From Erythrobacter sp. HI0063 (GTDB taxonomy: Bacteria; Pseudomonadota; Alphaproteobacteria; Sphingomonadales; Sphingomonadaceae): a DNA stretch of 64,000 nt. The DNA is taken from assembly GCF_001635685.1 (NCBI RefSeq), contig NZ_LWFF01000274.1:62001-126000 (forward strand), given 5' to 3'. The notes beneath the pieces were generated by a model. It did not search any database. It worked only from the letters and a program-made list of their open reading frames with translations, and was not told where the DNA came from. Of this stretch, positions 43,871-53,243 are shown piece after piece (position 1 is the first letter of the stretch; each line of letters begins with the position of its first letter). The position numbers were made by a program, and so were the translations under genes.

Positions 43871-46119
43871 AAGTTTTCGACGTCCGCCGCGCGCTCCTCG
43901 GCTTCGCGGCGTATCTCCTCGGCGCGGCGGCGTGCTTCTTCGATCCGTTCCGAATCGACGCGTACGCCCCCTTCGTTGAGGCGAATGTCGAACGGTTCGC
44001 CATTGAGATCGGTCGAATAGATCAGTTCGCCTTCGCGGATCTGCAGGCGCGAGCCGTCTTCCATCGGGATATCCGCACCGTCCGGCACATCGAGCGGTTC
44101 GACCGGCCCGCCCGGATCGGCCTGTTCGGTCGGGTTGCTGCGCGGTGCGGGGGCAGCGCCGATCGCCTGGCGCATGAAATCCCTCCAGATGCGCGCAGGC
44201 ACCGTGCCGCCGCTGACCTTGCCGAGCGGGGAATTGTCGTCGTTTCCAACCCAGACGCCAACGACCAGCCGGTCCTCGCCCTCGCCCGCATAGCCCACGA
44301 ACAGCGCATCGCGATTGTCCTGCGTGGTGCCGGTCTTGCCGTAATTGGGGACCGACAGCATGGCGGCACGGCCCGTGCCCGAATTGACCGCCTGGCGCAG
44401 CATGGCCTCCATCGCCTCGTGCTGGCGGCCGGACAGGCTGTCCGGCCCGTCCATCAATTTCTGCCACCAGCTTCGCTCGGGCCGGACGAAAGCGTGCGGC
44501 TCCACAGGGAAGGCATTGCCCGCAATCCCGGCATAGGCGGCGGTCAGCTCCAGAAGGCTCATCGTATTGGTGCCCAGCGCTAGGCTGGGATCGCCTTCGG
44601 CCAGCGCGGACGACACGCCGAGATCGCGTGCCGCCTGGATCACCGCCTCGCTCCCCACCTCGCCATACAGGCGCACGGCAGCGACATTGCTGGATTGGGC
44701 GAAGGCTTCGCGCAGCAGCAGGCTTTCGGAATAGCGGCCCAGCGCATTCTTGGGGCGATAGCTGCCTTGCACGATCTCGGTGTTGTCGATCCGGTCGTCG
44801 GGATCCCAGCCGTTCTGAAGCGCGGCGAGATAGACGAACAGCTTGAAGGTCGATCCCGGTTGGCGCTTCGCCTGCGTGGCCCGGTTGAACGGCGATTTGG
44901 CGTAATCGGTGCCCCCGATCATCGCCACCACCTCGCCATTCGGCCGCATCGCCACCAGCGCCACCTGTGCGCCGCCCAGAGAAGCCCGGCTCGTCACCTG
45001 CCGGGCGAAATTCTGCAACCGGCTGTCGAGCGTGGTGGTCAGGGTCTGCCGTTCGTAACCGCTTTCCGCCAGCTCGCGCGCCTGCGGCAGGGCCCAATCG
45101 GCGAAATAAGTGCCGGTCGGCAGGTCGCTCTTGGTCCTGACGTCGAGCGCGGGCGGACGAATGCGCGCCGCCTCGGCCTCGGTCAGATAGCCCGCCGCCA
45201 CCATCGCGCCGACCACCGTCTGCATCCGCCGTTCGGCCCGCTCGTAATGCTTGACCGGATTGTAGCGCGAGGGCGCCTGCACCAGCCCCGCCAGCATCGC
45301 CGCCTGACTGTCGGTCAGGTTTTCGGGCTTGCGATAGAAGAAATGGAGGCTCGCTGCGCGCAGGCCGTAAACGTTGTCGCCGAAATAGGCGTTCGACAGA
45401 TAGCGTTCGAGAATTTCGTCCTTGGTCAGCCAGCTTTCCAGCCAGAAGGCGATCAGCATCTCGCGCGCCTTGCGGGTCAGCGTCTGTTCGGACGTCAGGA
45501 AAGTGAATTTCGCGAGCTGCTGGGTGATGGTCGATCCGCCGCCATATCCGGTCCAGGCGGCACGCGCGATGCCGCGCGGATCGATCCCCCAATGCGAATA
45601 GAAGCGCCGATCCTCCACCGCCAGAAACGCCTCGACCACATGCGGCGGCAGCGTCGCGATCTTTACCGGCTCGTCCACGATTGCGCCATTGCGCGCGATC
45701 GGCGTTCCGTCGGCAGCCAGAAGCGTGATCTGCGGCGGCGCAATCGGCTCGAGCGATTTGTTGAGCGGCGCGGTGATCGCCAGCCAGGCGACCAGCAGAA
45801 TGAATACGCCGATCGCGGCCGCGACAATACGAACCGCCCACCAGCGCTTGCGCCGGTCGCGCCAGTAAGCGGGCCGCCACCACGGAAGCCGTCGCCGCTC
45901 CTCGCTCTCGATCGCCTGGTCGACATGGCCGAGCCGGGCATCCCAGTCGTCATAGGCTGGCGTGCGGGGATCGGGACGGAAGCCCGTGAACCGCTCGTCG
46001 TCATCGTCGTCGGGATCGGGATCGGGGCCCAGCCCGTCATGCAGCGCGAAATATCCGCGATGCGGAGCAGGCTCCGCATCGTCGTTACGCTGGCGCCGGA
46101 AGGAATCGAACAGGCCCAT
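43867..46119 (-). CDS. Class A penicillin-binding protein (PBP1A family)
   Basis: Bifunctional peptidoglycan glycosyltransferase/transpeptidase, 750 residues. A long cytoplasmic N-terminus with an Asp run (about 32-42) precedes one membrane helix (about 97-118). The GT51 domain shows VEDRRFYSHWGID and GGSTITQQLAKFTF. The transpeptidase domain shows PGSTFK (SxxK), SSN (SxN) and GKTGTTQ (KTG). The C-terminal 45 residues form an Arg/Glu-rich helix. All catalytic motifs are intact. It lies directly downstream of cobS (49-base gap). Confidence 0.93.
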   Translation of the reverse strand: MGLFDSFRRQRNDDAEPAPHRGYFALHDGLGPDPDPDDDDDERFTGFRPDPRTPAYDDWDARLGHVDQAIESEERRRLPWWRPAYWRDRRKRWWAVRIVAAAIGVFILLVAWLAITAPLNKSLEPIAPPQITLLAADGTPIARNGAIVDEPVKIATLPPHVVEAFLAVEDRRFYSHWGIDPRGIARAAWTGYGGGSTITQQLAKFTFLTSEQTLTRKAREMLIAFWLESWLTKDEILERYLSNAYFGDNVYGLRAASLHFFYRKPENLTDSQAAMLAGLVQAPSRYNPVKHYERAERRMQTVVGAMVAAGYLTEAEAARIRPPALDVRTKSDLPTGTYFADWALPQARELAESGYERQTLTTTLDSRLQNFARQVTSRASLGGAQVALVAMRPNGEVVAMIGGTDYAKSPFNRATQAKRQPGSTFKLFVYLAALQNGWDPDDRIDNTEIVQGSYRPKNALGRYSESLLLREAFAQSSNVAAVRLYGEVGSEAVIQAARDLGVSSALAEGDPSLALGTNTMSLLELTAAYAGIAGNAFPVEPHAFVRPERSWWQKLMDGPDSLSGRQHEAMEAMLRQAVNSGTGRAAMLSVPNYGKTGTTQDNRDALFVGYAGEGEDRLVVGVWVGNDDNSPLGKVSGGTVPARIWRDFMRQAIGAAPAPRSNPTEQADPGGPVEPLDVPDGADIPMEDGSRLQIREGELIYSTDLNGEPFDIRLNEGGVRVDSERIEEARRRAEEIRREAEERAADVENF

Positions 46120-46168
46120 CGCCTACTGTGCTAGTCTAACAACACAGTCATTTCTAGTGGGACGAAGC

Positions 46169-47161
46169 TTAACCCTTGCCGACCACGCTTTCGGGCAGGT
46201 CCTCGCCGAACACGCGCTGGTAGTATTCGGCCACCAGCATCCGCTCTTCCTCGTCGCATTTGTTGAGGAAGCTGAGGCGGAAGGCGAAGCCGACATCCTT
46301 GAAGATCGCATAGTTCTGCGCCCAGGTGATGACCGTGCGCGGGCTCATCACGGTCGAGATATCGCCATTGATGAAGCCCTGGCGCGACAGGTCGGCGACC
46401 TTGATCATGTCGGCCAGCATCTTCGGGTCGAGATCGGGGTTCTTCGCCGCGACGATGGCCTGCTCGGTCTCGGCGGGCAGATAGTTGAGGCCGACCACGA
46501 TATTCCAGCGGTCCATCTGCCCCTGATTGATGGCCTGCGTGCCGTGATAAAGGCCGCTCGTATCGCCGAGGCCGACCGTGTTGGAGGTCGCGAACAGGCG
46601 GAAGTTCGGATCGGGCCGGATCACGCGGTTCTGATCGAGCAGCGTCAGCTTGCCCTGCTGTTCCAGCACGCGCTGGATCACGAACATGACGTCCGGGCGG
46701 CCCGCATCGTATTCGTCGAACACGAGCGCCACGGGGTGCTGCAAGGCCCAAGGCAGCAGGCCTTCGCGGAACTCGGTCACCTGCAATCCGTCGCGCAGCA
46801 CGATCGCATCGCGCCCGATCAGGTCGATACGGCTGATATGCGCGTCCAGATTGATGCGGATGCACGGCCAGTTGAGGCGCGCGGCGACCTGTTCGATATG
46901 AGTCGACTTGCCCGTGCCGTGATAGCCTTGCACCATCACCCGGCGATCATGCGCGAACCCGGCGAGGATCGCCATGGTCGTATCGGGTTCGAACACGTAG
47001 CTGTCGTCCCGATCGGGCGTGCGCTCGTCCGGCTTGGAGAAGGCCGGGACCTGCCAGTCGATATCGATCCCGAACGTCTCGCGCACGTCCACCGTGGTGT
47101 CGGGCGCCGTCAGCACGGTTTTGGCGGAAGGTTCGAAGCTTTTGTCGGTCGTGTCGCTCAT
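46169..47161 (-). CDS. cobS: CobS-like AAA+ ATPase
   Basis: A 330-residue AAA+ ATPase of the CobS family, the motor subunit of aerobic cobaltochelatase (CobNST). Walker [10 protein letters not shown] is at 79-87, Walker B is VALVFDEYD near 145, and the arginine-finger region follows. The usual partner cobT is not next to it, nor is cobN. CobS/CobT pairs also occur without full cobalamin synthesis, so the role here is open. Divergent from the MpaB-like gene with 54 bases between starts. Confidence 0.88.
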   Translation of the reverse strand: MSDTTDKSFEPSAKTVLTAPDTTVDVRETFGIDIDWQVPAFSKPDERTPDRDDSYVFEPDTTMAILAGFAHDRRVMVQGYHGTGKSTHIEQVAARLNWPCIRINLDAHISRIDLIGRDAIVLRDGLQVTEFREGLLPWALQHPVALVFDEYDAGRPDVMFVIQRVLEQQGKLTLLDQNRVIRPDPNFRLFATSNTVGLGDTSGLYHGTQAINQGQMDRWNIVVGLNYLPAETEQAIVAAKNPDLDPKMLADMIKVADLSRQGFINGDISTVMSPRTVITWAQNYAIFKDVGFAFRLSFLNKCDEEERMLVAEYYQRVFGEDLPESVVGKG

Positions 47162-47215
47162 CGCAGGCGGACCTAGGCATTTATCCTGCGAGCGCCAACC
47201 CTATATTGGATAGCG

Positions 47216-48061
47216 ATGCCGACAGATCCCCTTTCCGAACGCCTGCGCCTCGCCCTTGTCGGCAGGGTGCGCGCGGTGTTCAACGATGCGCAAAGCGGGG
47301 AACAGCCGGTGCCGCCATCGGGGGAGGCCATGTTCGAGAAGGACAGCCCGATCCGCATGGTCCATGCCGATGTCGTCGGCATGATGGTGGGCGGGATACG
47401 CGGGCTGCTGTTGCAGATGCTGCATCCCCACGCGCTGCAAGGCGTGCTCGACCATTCCAATTTCCGCGCCGACATGCACGGGCGGCTGCGCCGCACCGCG
47501 CGCTTCATCGCGACGACGACCTTCGGCCATCGGGACGAGGCGATGCAGGCGATCGAGCGAGTCAATCGTATCCACGCGAAAGTGGGCGGAACGCTACCCG
47601 ACGGAACACCCTATTCCGCCACCGATCCCCGCACGCTCGCCTGGGTGCATGTGGCGGAGGCGACCAGTTTCCTCGCCGCTTATCTGCGCCACGTCCGTCC
47701 GGGCATGCCGGGGCACGAACAGGACGAATATTATCGCCAGTTCGCCGTGATCGCCCGCGCTCTTGGTGCCGATCCGGTCCCGCTGGACCGCAACGAGGCC
47801 GAAACGATCTTCCGCGACCTGCGAAGCGATCTGACGACGAGCCCCGAAGCGCGAGAGATCGCCGATCTGGTGCTCAACCAGCGGCCGGAAGGTGCGCCAC
47901 CGGCAGTGCAGGCCATGCTCGGCGGCGAAGCAGTGGCGTTGCTACCGCCTTTCGCGCGATCCATGCTGGGGCTGGAGCGACCCGGCCTGTCCGCCCTGCC
48001 CGCCCGCGCCGCGACCTGGGGCATGGGCAAGACGCTGCGCTGGGCCTTCCGGCAAAGCTGA
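47216..48061 (+). CDS. MpaB/DUF2236-family oxygenase-like protein
   Basis: A 281-residue helical protein of the oxygenase MpaB (DUF2236) family: LLLQMLHPHALQGVLDHSNF near 63-82, RRTARFIATTTFG and WVHVAEATSFLAAY, with the histidines thought to bind heme in studied homologues (latex-clearing and rubber oxygenase relatives). The reaction is not known here. It is inserted between the J-domain gene and cobS on the opposite strand and ends 8 bases from the convergent J-domain gene stop. Confidence 0.82.
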   Translation: MPTDPLSERLRLALVGRVRAVFNDAQSGEQPVPPSGEAMFEKDSPIRMVHADVVGMMVGGIRGLLLQMLHPHALQGVLDHSNFRADMHGRLRRTARFIATTTFGHRDEAMQAIERVNRIHAKVGGTLPDGTPYSATDPRTLAWVHVAEATSFLAAYLRHVRPGMPGHEQDEYYRQFAVIARALGADPVPLDRNEAETIFRDLRSDLTTSPEAREIADLVLNQRPEGAPPAVQAMLGGEAVALLPPFARSMLGLERPGLSALPARAATWGMGKTLRWAFRQS

Positions 48062-48069
48062 CGGCGCGC

Positions 48070-48660
48070 TCAGGCGAAGGCCGAACTCTTGCGGAGCACC
48101 TGATAGGCCTCGACCACGCGGACCAGCCTATCTTCGAACTTGCGATCGCCGCCATTGCGATCTGGGTGATACCGGCGCACGAGCTCCGAATAACGGCGGC
48201 GCAGGCGCTGGCGATCCGTATCGAGCCCCAGCCCCATCGTATCGAGGGCCTTGGCCTCTTCCTTCGAAAACCGCCCATCCATGGCGAGATCGGCCTGGCG
48301 CTTCGCCCGGCTCTTGATCCCCGATGCGCGCGCCGCGATCGCGTCGAGCGGATCGTCGTAATCGGTCCAGCGCGGCATCCCGTCGACGCCCGCATTGGCG
48401 CGAAAGGTCGGGCTCTCGGTCCGCCACCCGCTCGACGGGGCCTGCGCATGCAGGATTTCTTCCGCGCTCATCCCTTCGAACCAGTCATAGCCCGCGTTGA
48501 ATTCGCGCACGTGATCGAGGCACATCCAGCGCCAGCCACCCGGCCCGTCGAAGCCGTGGCCGTGGCCGGGCGCGCGGAATTCCCCCGGTTCGTTGCAGGC
48601 CGGATGCTCGCACACCCGCCCGTCCGCCTCGTATCGTCCATGAAACTTTGTCTGCCGCAT
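48070..48660 (-). CDS. J-domain protein (DnaJ-like) with zinc-binding-type N-terminus
   Basis: A 196-residue protein. The C-terminal 65 residues form a J-domain with the HPD motif in YHPDRNGGDRK, which stimulates Hsp70 ATPase. The N-terminal part has CEHPACNEPGEFRAP and WMCLDHVREFN, a Cys/His set that could hold a metal. The ATG at 48660 is divergent from bolA with 60 bases between starts. This J-domain/BolA/CobS neighbourhood is common in alphaproteobacteria. The J-domain at the C-terminus is the reverse of classical DnaJ. Confidence 0.85.
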   Translation of the reverse strand: MRQTKFHGRYEADGRVCEHPACNEPGEFRAPGHGHGFDGPGGWRWMCLDHVREFNAGYDWFEGMSAEEILHAQAPSSGWRTESPTFRANAGVDGMPRWTDYDDPLDAIAARASGIKSRAKRQADLAMDGRFSKEEAKALDTMGLGLDTDRQRLRRRYSELVRRYHPDRNGGDRKFEDRLVRVVEAYQVLRKSSAFA

Positions 48661-48720
48661 TCGGTTGAGAATGGGGATTGGGCACGCATATGCAAAGCCC
48701 GGATACAGGAGATCGAACGC

Positions 48721-48993
48721 ATGGCCGAAACCGTCCAGCAGGAAATGGAGCGCTTGCTCACCGAAGCTTTCAGTCCGACCCGGCTCGAAGTGATCAACGA
48801 CAGCGCCAAGCATAGCGGCCACATGGGCGACGACGGGAGCGGGGAATCGCATTTCACCGTCGCGATCGAAGCGCCGGCCTTCGCCGACAAAAGCCGCGTG
48901 GAGCGCCAGCGCATGGTCAACAAGGCACTGGGCGACATTCCGGGCGAGCGCGTCCACGCGCTCGCCATTCAGGCTTCGGCCCCAACCCCATGA
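48721..48993 (+). CDS. bolA: BolA-family protein
   Basis: A 90-residue BolA protein, partner of monothiol glutaredoxins in Fe-S cluster handling. It shows LTEAFSPTRLEVINDSAKHSGH (conserved histidine) and SHFTVAIEAPAFADKSRVERQRMV with the class-II-like loop, ending HALAIQA. ATG at 48721; the upstream open frame is not coding. It overlaps the GST gene by ATGA. No glutaredoxin gene is next to it. Confidence 0.92.
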   Translation: MAETVQQEMERLLTEAFSPTRLEVINDSAKHSGHMGDDGSGESHFTVAIEAPAFADKSRVERQRMVNKALGDIPGERVHALAIQASAPTP

Positions 48994-49744
48994 GCAGCGC
49001 TACCTTGAGCGACGAGACCAAGCCGCCGTACGATCTGTGGTATTGGCCCGGCATTCAGGGGCGCGGCGAATTCGTCCGCCTGTTCCTCGCCGCTATGGAC
49101 CTTCGCTGGCGCGACCGTGCGCGCGATGCCGATGCGCAGGCGCTGGTCGAGGATATGGAAGCGCGCGCCGAAAACGGCTTCGCCCCTTATGCCCCCCCCC
49201 CTATCTCGTCGAGCGGGAGAGCGATTTCGCCATCGCGCAGGTCGCCCATATCGTAACCTGGTTGAACGAGAAGCATGGCCGCAGCACCGGCGATGCGGCG
49301 ACCGACCTGCACCTCGTCCAGCTGCAGCTGACCATCACCGACATCGTCGCCGAAGTGCATGACGTTCACCATCCGATTGCGGGCAGCCTCTACTACGACG
49401 ACCAGAAGGACGCGGCCAAAATCGCAGCGGAGAAATTCCGCGCGGAACGCATTCCCAAATATTTCGACCATTTCGAACAGGCCTTGGGCGTGATGGACGG
49501 CCCCTTCATGGCGGGCGAGAGCTGGAGCCATGTCGATACCTCGCTGTTCCAGCTGATCGAGGGACTGCGCTACGCTTTTCCTCAGCGGATGAAGGCGATC
49601 GAGGCCGATTATCCACGCCTTGTCGCCTGCCGCGACGCAGTCGCCAAGATCGAAGGCGTCGCCCGCTATCTGGACAGCGAGCGCCGGATCGCCTTCAACG
49701 AAGACGGTATCTTCCGTCACTATCCGGAGCTCGACGCCTCATGA
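48990..49744 (+). pseudogene. Glutathione S-transferase interrupted by a frameshift at a C10 tract
   Basis: The reading frame starts at the ATG at 48990 (ATGA with bolA) with YDLWYWPGIQGRGEFVRL, a GST N-terminal thioredoxin-like fold. It shifts at the ten-C run 49192-49201 (after FAPYAP). The rest reads on in another frame, from YLVERESDFAIAQ through the C-terminal helical domain (FDHFEQALGVMDGPFMAGESWSHVD) to the TGA at 49742-49744. With 8 or 11 C the gene would be intact (about 250 residues). It may be a sequencing error in the homopolymer, a phase-variable gene or a recent pseudogene. Both parts keep normal codon use, and the end overlaps the pirin start. Confidence 0.85.
49192..49201 (+). 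repeat. Ten-C homopolymer within GST gene
   Basis: A run of ten C preceded by TATG and followed by TATCTCG. It is the longest homopolymer I noticed in the window and lies exactly at the point where the GST frame shifts. Confidence 0.95.
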
Positions 49745-50631
49745 GCAATATCGTCCAGACCCTCACACCGACCACTCACGATCTGGGCCAGTTTCAGGTG
49801 CGCCGCGTGCTTCCGTCGCGGGCGCGGAGCATGGTGGGGCCGTTCATCTTCGTCGACCAGTTCGGCCCCGCACAGCTCGACCTGGGATCGGGAATGGACG
49901 TGCGCCCGCACCCGCATATCGACCTCGCCACAGTGACCTGGCTGTTCGAAGGAGCGATCGACCATCGCGACAGTCTGGGCAGTTTTTCCACCATCCGGCC
50001 CGGCCAGGTCAATCTGATGACCGCCGGGCGCGGGATCGTGCATTCGGAACGCTCCCCTCAGGAAGAGCGCGATGCCGGGCCGAAGCTTTACGGCATGCAG
50101 ACCTGGCTGGCCCTGCCCGATGGCCGCGAAGAAATCGACCCCGCGTTCGAAGCGATCAGCGACCTGCCCGTGATCGAAGACGGGCGCAGCAAGGCGATCG
50201 TGATCATGGGTGAATTATGGGGCGAACGGGCTGCAACCACCACTCACGCGGCCACGATCTACGCCAAAATCCTGCTGCAACCGGGCGGGGCGATCCCGAT
50301 CGAAGACGAAGCGGACGAGCGTGCCGTAATGCTGGTCGGCGGCGAGGCGCGGATCGACGGTATCGCGCTGAAACTCTATGAATTGTCCGTGCTGAAGCCG
50401 GGCCGCGAGATGACGCTGGAAAGCGCTGGCGGAGCGCGGGTCATGCTGCTCGGCGGAGAGGCTTTCGCCACACGTCGTCATGCCTGGTGGAATTTCGTCA
50501 GTTCCAGCCGGGAGCGGATCGAACAGGCGAAGCAGGACTGGCGCGAAGGCCGCTTTCCGGCGGTTCCGGGCGATGCCGAGGAATTCATTCCGTTGCCCGA
50601 GGGCGCCCCCAAGACCGTGACCTATCCCTGA
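49741..50631 (+). CDS. Pirin-family protein
   Basis: A bicupin protein of 296 residues. The N-terminal cupin has RPHPHIDLATVTWLFEGAIDHRDSLG (metal-binding His-x-His ... His) followed by GQVNLMTAGRGIVHSE, the classic pirin signature. The C-terminal cupin is less conserved, with a last helix HAWWNFVSSSRERIEQAKQDW. Pirins can act as quercetinase-like dioxygenases or redox-sensing partners; here unknown. ATGA overlap with the broken GST gene. Confidence 0.92.
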   Translation: MSNIVQTLTPTTHDLGQFQVRRVLPSRARSMVGPFIFVDQFGPAQLDLGSGMDVRPHPHIDLATVTWLFEGAIDHRDSLGSFSTIRPGQVNLMTAGRGIVHSERSPQEERDAGPKLYGMQTWLALPDGREEIDPAFEAISDLPVIEDGRSKAIVIMGELWGERAATTTHAATIYAKILLQPGGAIPIEDEADERAVMLVGGEARIDGIALKLYELSVLKPGREMTLESAGGARVMLLGGEAFATRRHAWWNFVSSSRERIEQAKQDWREGRFPAVPGDAEEFIPLPEGAPKTVTYP

Positions 50632-50641
50632 GGACGAATTT

Positions 50642-51451
50642 ATGAGTTTCGACGACAAGACCGTGTGGATCACCGGCGCGAGCAGCGGCATCGGCGCGGC
50701 GCTGGCGCGCGACTGGGCCGGACGCGGGGCGCGGCTGATCCTGTCGGGGCGCGACGAGGCGCGGCTTGGCGAGGTCGCCCAATCGCTGGACACGGAAACA
50801 CTCGTGCTTCCCTTCGACGTACGCGACGAGGCCGCGATGCAGCGGGCGAGCGAAGAAGCGGTGGCATGGCACGGCGTCGATATCTTCGTCGCCAATGCGG
50901 GGATTTCCCAGCGCAGCCCTGCCGTCGATACGGACTTCAAGGTCTATCGCGACATCGTCGAAATCGACCTCCTCGCTCAGATCGCCGCGACCCAGGCCTT
51001 GCTGCCCCATCTGGTCGAGCGCGGATCGGGAAAGCTGGTCTTCATTTCCAGCATCGCAGGCAAGGTCGGCGTGCCGTTGCGAACCGCCTATTGCGCCGCG
51101 AAGTTCGGCCTGATCGGCTATGCTGACGCGCTGCGGGCCGAATTGTCGCAGAGCGGTGTGGACGTCCATGTCGTGTGCCCCGGATCGGTCGCCACCGATG
51201 TCAGCCGCAATGCGCTGACGGGCCAGGGGGAACGGCGCGGCAAAAGCGACAAGGCGATCGACGACGGCATTCCGCCCAAGGAAGCAGCGAAGCGGATCGT
51301 CGATGCGATCGCATTGAACCAACGCGAGATCATCGTCGCCGAGGGAATGGAAGAAGCGATGGGCGAGTTACGCCGCACGCCGGACCAATTGCTCGATCAG
51401 GTCGCCGCGATGGTGGCGAAGGGATACATGGAGAAGATGCAGGGCGAGTGA
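50642..51451 (+). CDS. Short-chain dehydrogenase/reductase
   Basis: A 269-residue classical SDR. NAD(P)-binding ITGASSGIGAALARDWAGRG (about 11-30), FVANAGIS, and the catalytic FISSIAGKVG (Ser) with AYCAAKFGLIGYADALRAEL (Tyr-x3-Lys). A C-terminal extension (EGMEEAMGELRRTPDQLLDQ) recalls DHRS7-like members. The substrate is unknown. GAGGA ribosome binding site before the ATG at 50642, 10 bases after the pirin gene; probably cotranscribed with it. Confidence 0.88.
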   Translation: MSFDDKTVWITGASSGIGAALARDWAGRGARLILSGRDEARLGEVAQSLDTETLVLPFDVRDEAAMQRASEEAVAWHGVDIFVANAGISQRSPAVDTDFKVYRDIVEIDLLAQIAATQALLPHLVERGSGKLVFISSIAGKVGVPLRTAYCAAKFGLIGYADALRAELSQSGVDVHVVCPGSVATDVSRNALTGQGERRGKSDKAIDDGIPPKEAAKRIVDAIALNQREIIVAEGMEEAMGELRRTPDQLLDQVAAMVAKGYMEKMQGE

Positions 51452-51458
51452 TTGCGCT

Positions 51459-52544
51459 CTAGGCGACCCACTCCACCCATTCCCCGTGCGGATGGGCGGT
51501 GGCAAGCTTCACCCAGGCATCGCCACCCGGCCAATACCGCACCCACAATTCGTGGCGGTGCGTGTCGCGATTGGCCTCGAGCGAAATCCATGCCAGCGGA
51601 GCCTCTGCGGTCGCCGAGGCGCCAGCCTCCACAATCGTCGCTTCGATCCGCTCGCGCTCTTCCTGCGGCACGTATTGCCATACCACCGAGTGCACCAGCG
51701 CGCGCGTGACACCGGGCTGCGTTTCGCCCGAGAGCATGTCCGCGACGAAGTCGCGGCCGCGCTGCCTTGCGATCTCGGGCGGGAAGCGGTTGGCCGCCTC
51801 GATCGCAGCGTCCATCCGCATGAACCGCGTGGTGAATTCGGGCCAGATATAGGCCTTGAGACGCAGGGCCTGGTCCGGGTCGGTCAAATCGACCGGCGCC
51901 AAGTCGCACCCCTTGGAACCGACGATGTCGAAATGCGCGTCGGGAGGGGGCGCGCCGCGCCATTCGGGCTTCAACTGCATGCCGGAGGTCGCCGGTCCCA
52001 CGGTCACTCCGCCAAGGTCGAAACGATAGCGGCGCATCATCAGATTGATTCCCGCGCTGGAGCCGATCTCGAACAGGGAGAAATCTGCCGGCAATCCCTT
52101 GTCGGCGAGCCACAGCATCGCCGCAGCGTAGCCCCAACTGCGGCCCGCTTCGTTCGTCTGCGGCGGCCCGTCCAGCCATGGCAGCAGGAAGGCCTCGTTC
52201 CGCTCGATCGCATCGGCAACCAATGCGGTCGCATCGTTGGGGCCGAGCCCGTCGTAAATCGGGGCGAGCGCGGGTTCCTCCCCCGTAAGGTGCAAGGCGT
52301 GAAGCCCGCCAGCCAGCCGCAGCGGCAGCGCATCGGCAAGCGGCGGCCCGGCCCATTTACGCACGCGCAGCATCACCGTGCCGCCGCGATCCGTCTCGAT
52401 CAGTTCGCGTAAGGCCTGATTGACGCTGGCAGTGATCGGCGCGCCGTTGTCGCGGCAATAGGCCACCTGGTTTTCGAAGGCGCGCTCGATTGCCTCCGGT
52501 CCGCGCGCCTGCGGATCCATCACTTTGTATTCCGCGTCGGCCAT
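51459..52544 (-). CDS. DUF2332-family protein
   Basis: A 361-residue protein matching DUF2332: [18 protein letters not shown] near the start, [21 protein letters not shown] in the middle (resembling an AdoMet-binding Gly-x-Gly loop) and [22 protein letters not shown] late. The 'EIGSSAG' strand-loop suggests a methyltransferase-like Rossmann fold, but the family has no known reaction. ATG at 52544 chosen; a second ATG lies at 52520. Divergent from hisG with 42 bases between starts. Confidence 0.82.
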   Translation of the reverse strand: MADAEYKVMDPQARGPEAIERAFENQVAYCRDNGAPITASVNQALRELIETDRGGTVMLRVRKWAGPPLADALPLRLAGGLHALHLTGEEPALAPIYDGLGPNDATALVADAIERNEAFLLPWLDGPPQTNEAGRSWGYAAAMLWLADKGLPADFSLFEIGSSAGINLMMRRYRFDLGGVTVGPATSGMQLKPEWRGAPPPDAHFDIVGSKGCDLAPVDLTDPDQALRLKAYIWPEFTTRFMRMDAAIEAANRFPPEIARQRGRDFVADMLSGETQPGVTRALVHSVVWQYVPQEERERIEATIVEAGASATAEAPLAWISLEANRDTHRHELWVRYWPGGDAWVKLATAHPHGEWVEWVA

Positions 52545-52586
52545 TCGTGTTGCCCTTTGTCCCACCGCTGCCTATCTGCCCGCACC

Positions 52587-53243
52587 ATGCCGCAAAAGCT
52601 TACCTTCGCCGTGCCCAAAGGGCGCATCCTCGACGAGGCGCTGCCCGTTATGGCGCGCGCAGGCGTGGTGCCGGAAGACGCCTTCCACGACAAGGCGAAC
52701 CGGTCGCTTACCTTCGCGACCACGCGGGAGGACATGCGCCTGATCCGCGTGCGCGCCTTCGACGTGGCGACCTTCGTGGCGCATGGCGCGGCGCAATTGG
52801 GCATTGTGGGATCGGACGTGATCGAGGAGTTCGACTATGCGGAGCTATACGCTCCGGTCGACCTCGATTTCGGCCATTGCCATCTTGCCGTCGCGGAACC
52901 GAAGGATGGCGCGCGCGATGTGTCGGGCGCGAGCCATCTGCGCGTAGCCACCAAATACCCCAACCTCACCCGCCGCCATTTCGAGCGTCAGGGTATCCAG
53001 GCCGAATGCGTCAAGCTGAACGGAGCCATGGAGATCGCGCCGGAGCTGGGCCTTGCCGGGCGCATCGTGGACCTGGTCTCGACCGGCACCACCCTGCGCG
53101 AAAACGGCCTGGTCGAGACCAGCCGCATTCTCGACATCTCCGCCCGCCTGATTGTCAATCGCGCCGCACTCAAGACCGACAGCCGCGTCGGCGCGCTGGT
53201 CGAAGCGTTCCGCGCCGATGCCGCGAAAAGGAAAGCCGCCTGA
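52587..53243 (+). CDS. hisG: ATP phosphoribosyltransferase, short form
   Basis: First enzyme of histidine synthesis (ATP + PRPP). At 218 residues it is the short form that lacks the regulatory ACT-like domain and needs HisZ, which is not in the window. Motifs: [16 protein letters not shown] near the N-terminus, [14 protein letters not shown] and the PRPP loop [15 protein letters not shown] (about 160-174). ATG at 52587. It overlaps hisD (TGATG). Confidence 0.95.
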   Translation: MPQKLTFAVPKGRILDEALPVMARAGVVPEDAFHDKANRSLTFATTREDMRLIRVRAFDVATFVAHGAAQLGIVGSDVIEEFDYAELYAPVDLDFGHCHLAVAEPKDGARDVSGASHLRVATKYPNLTRRHFERQGIQAECVKLNGAMEIAPELGLAGRIVDLVSTGTTLRENGLVETSRILDISARLIVNRAALKTDSRVGALVEAFRADAAKRKAA

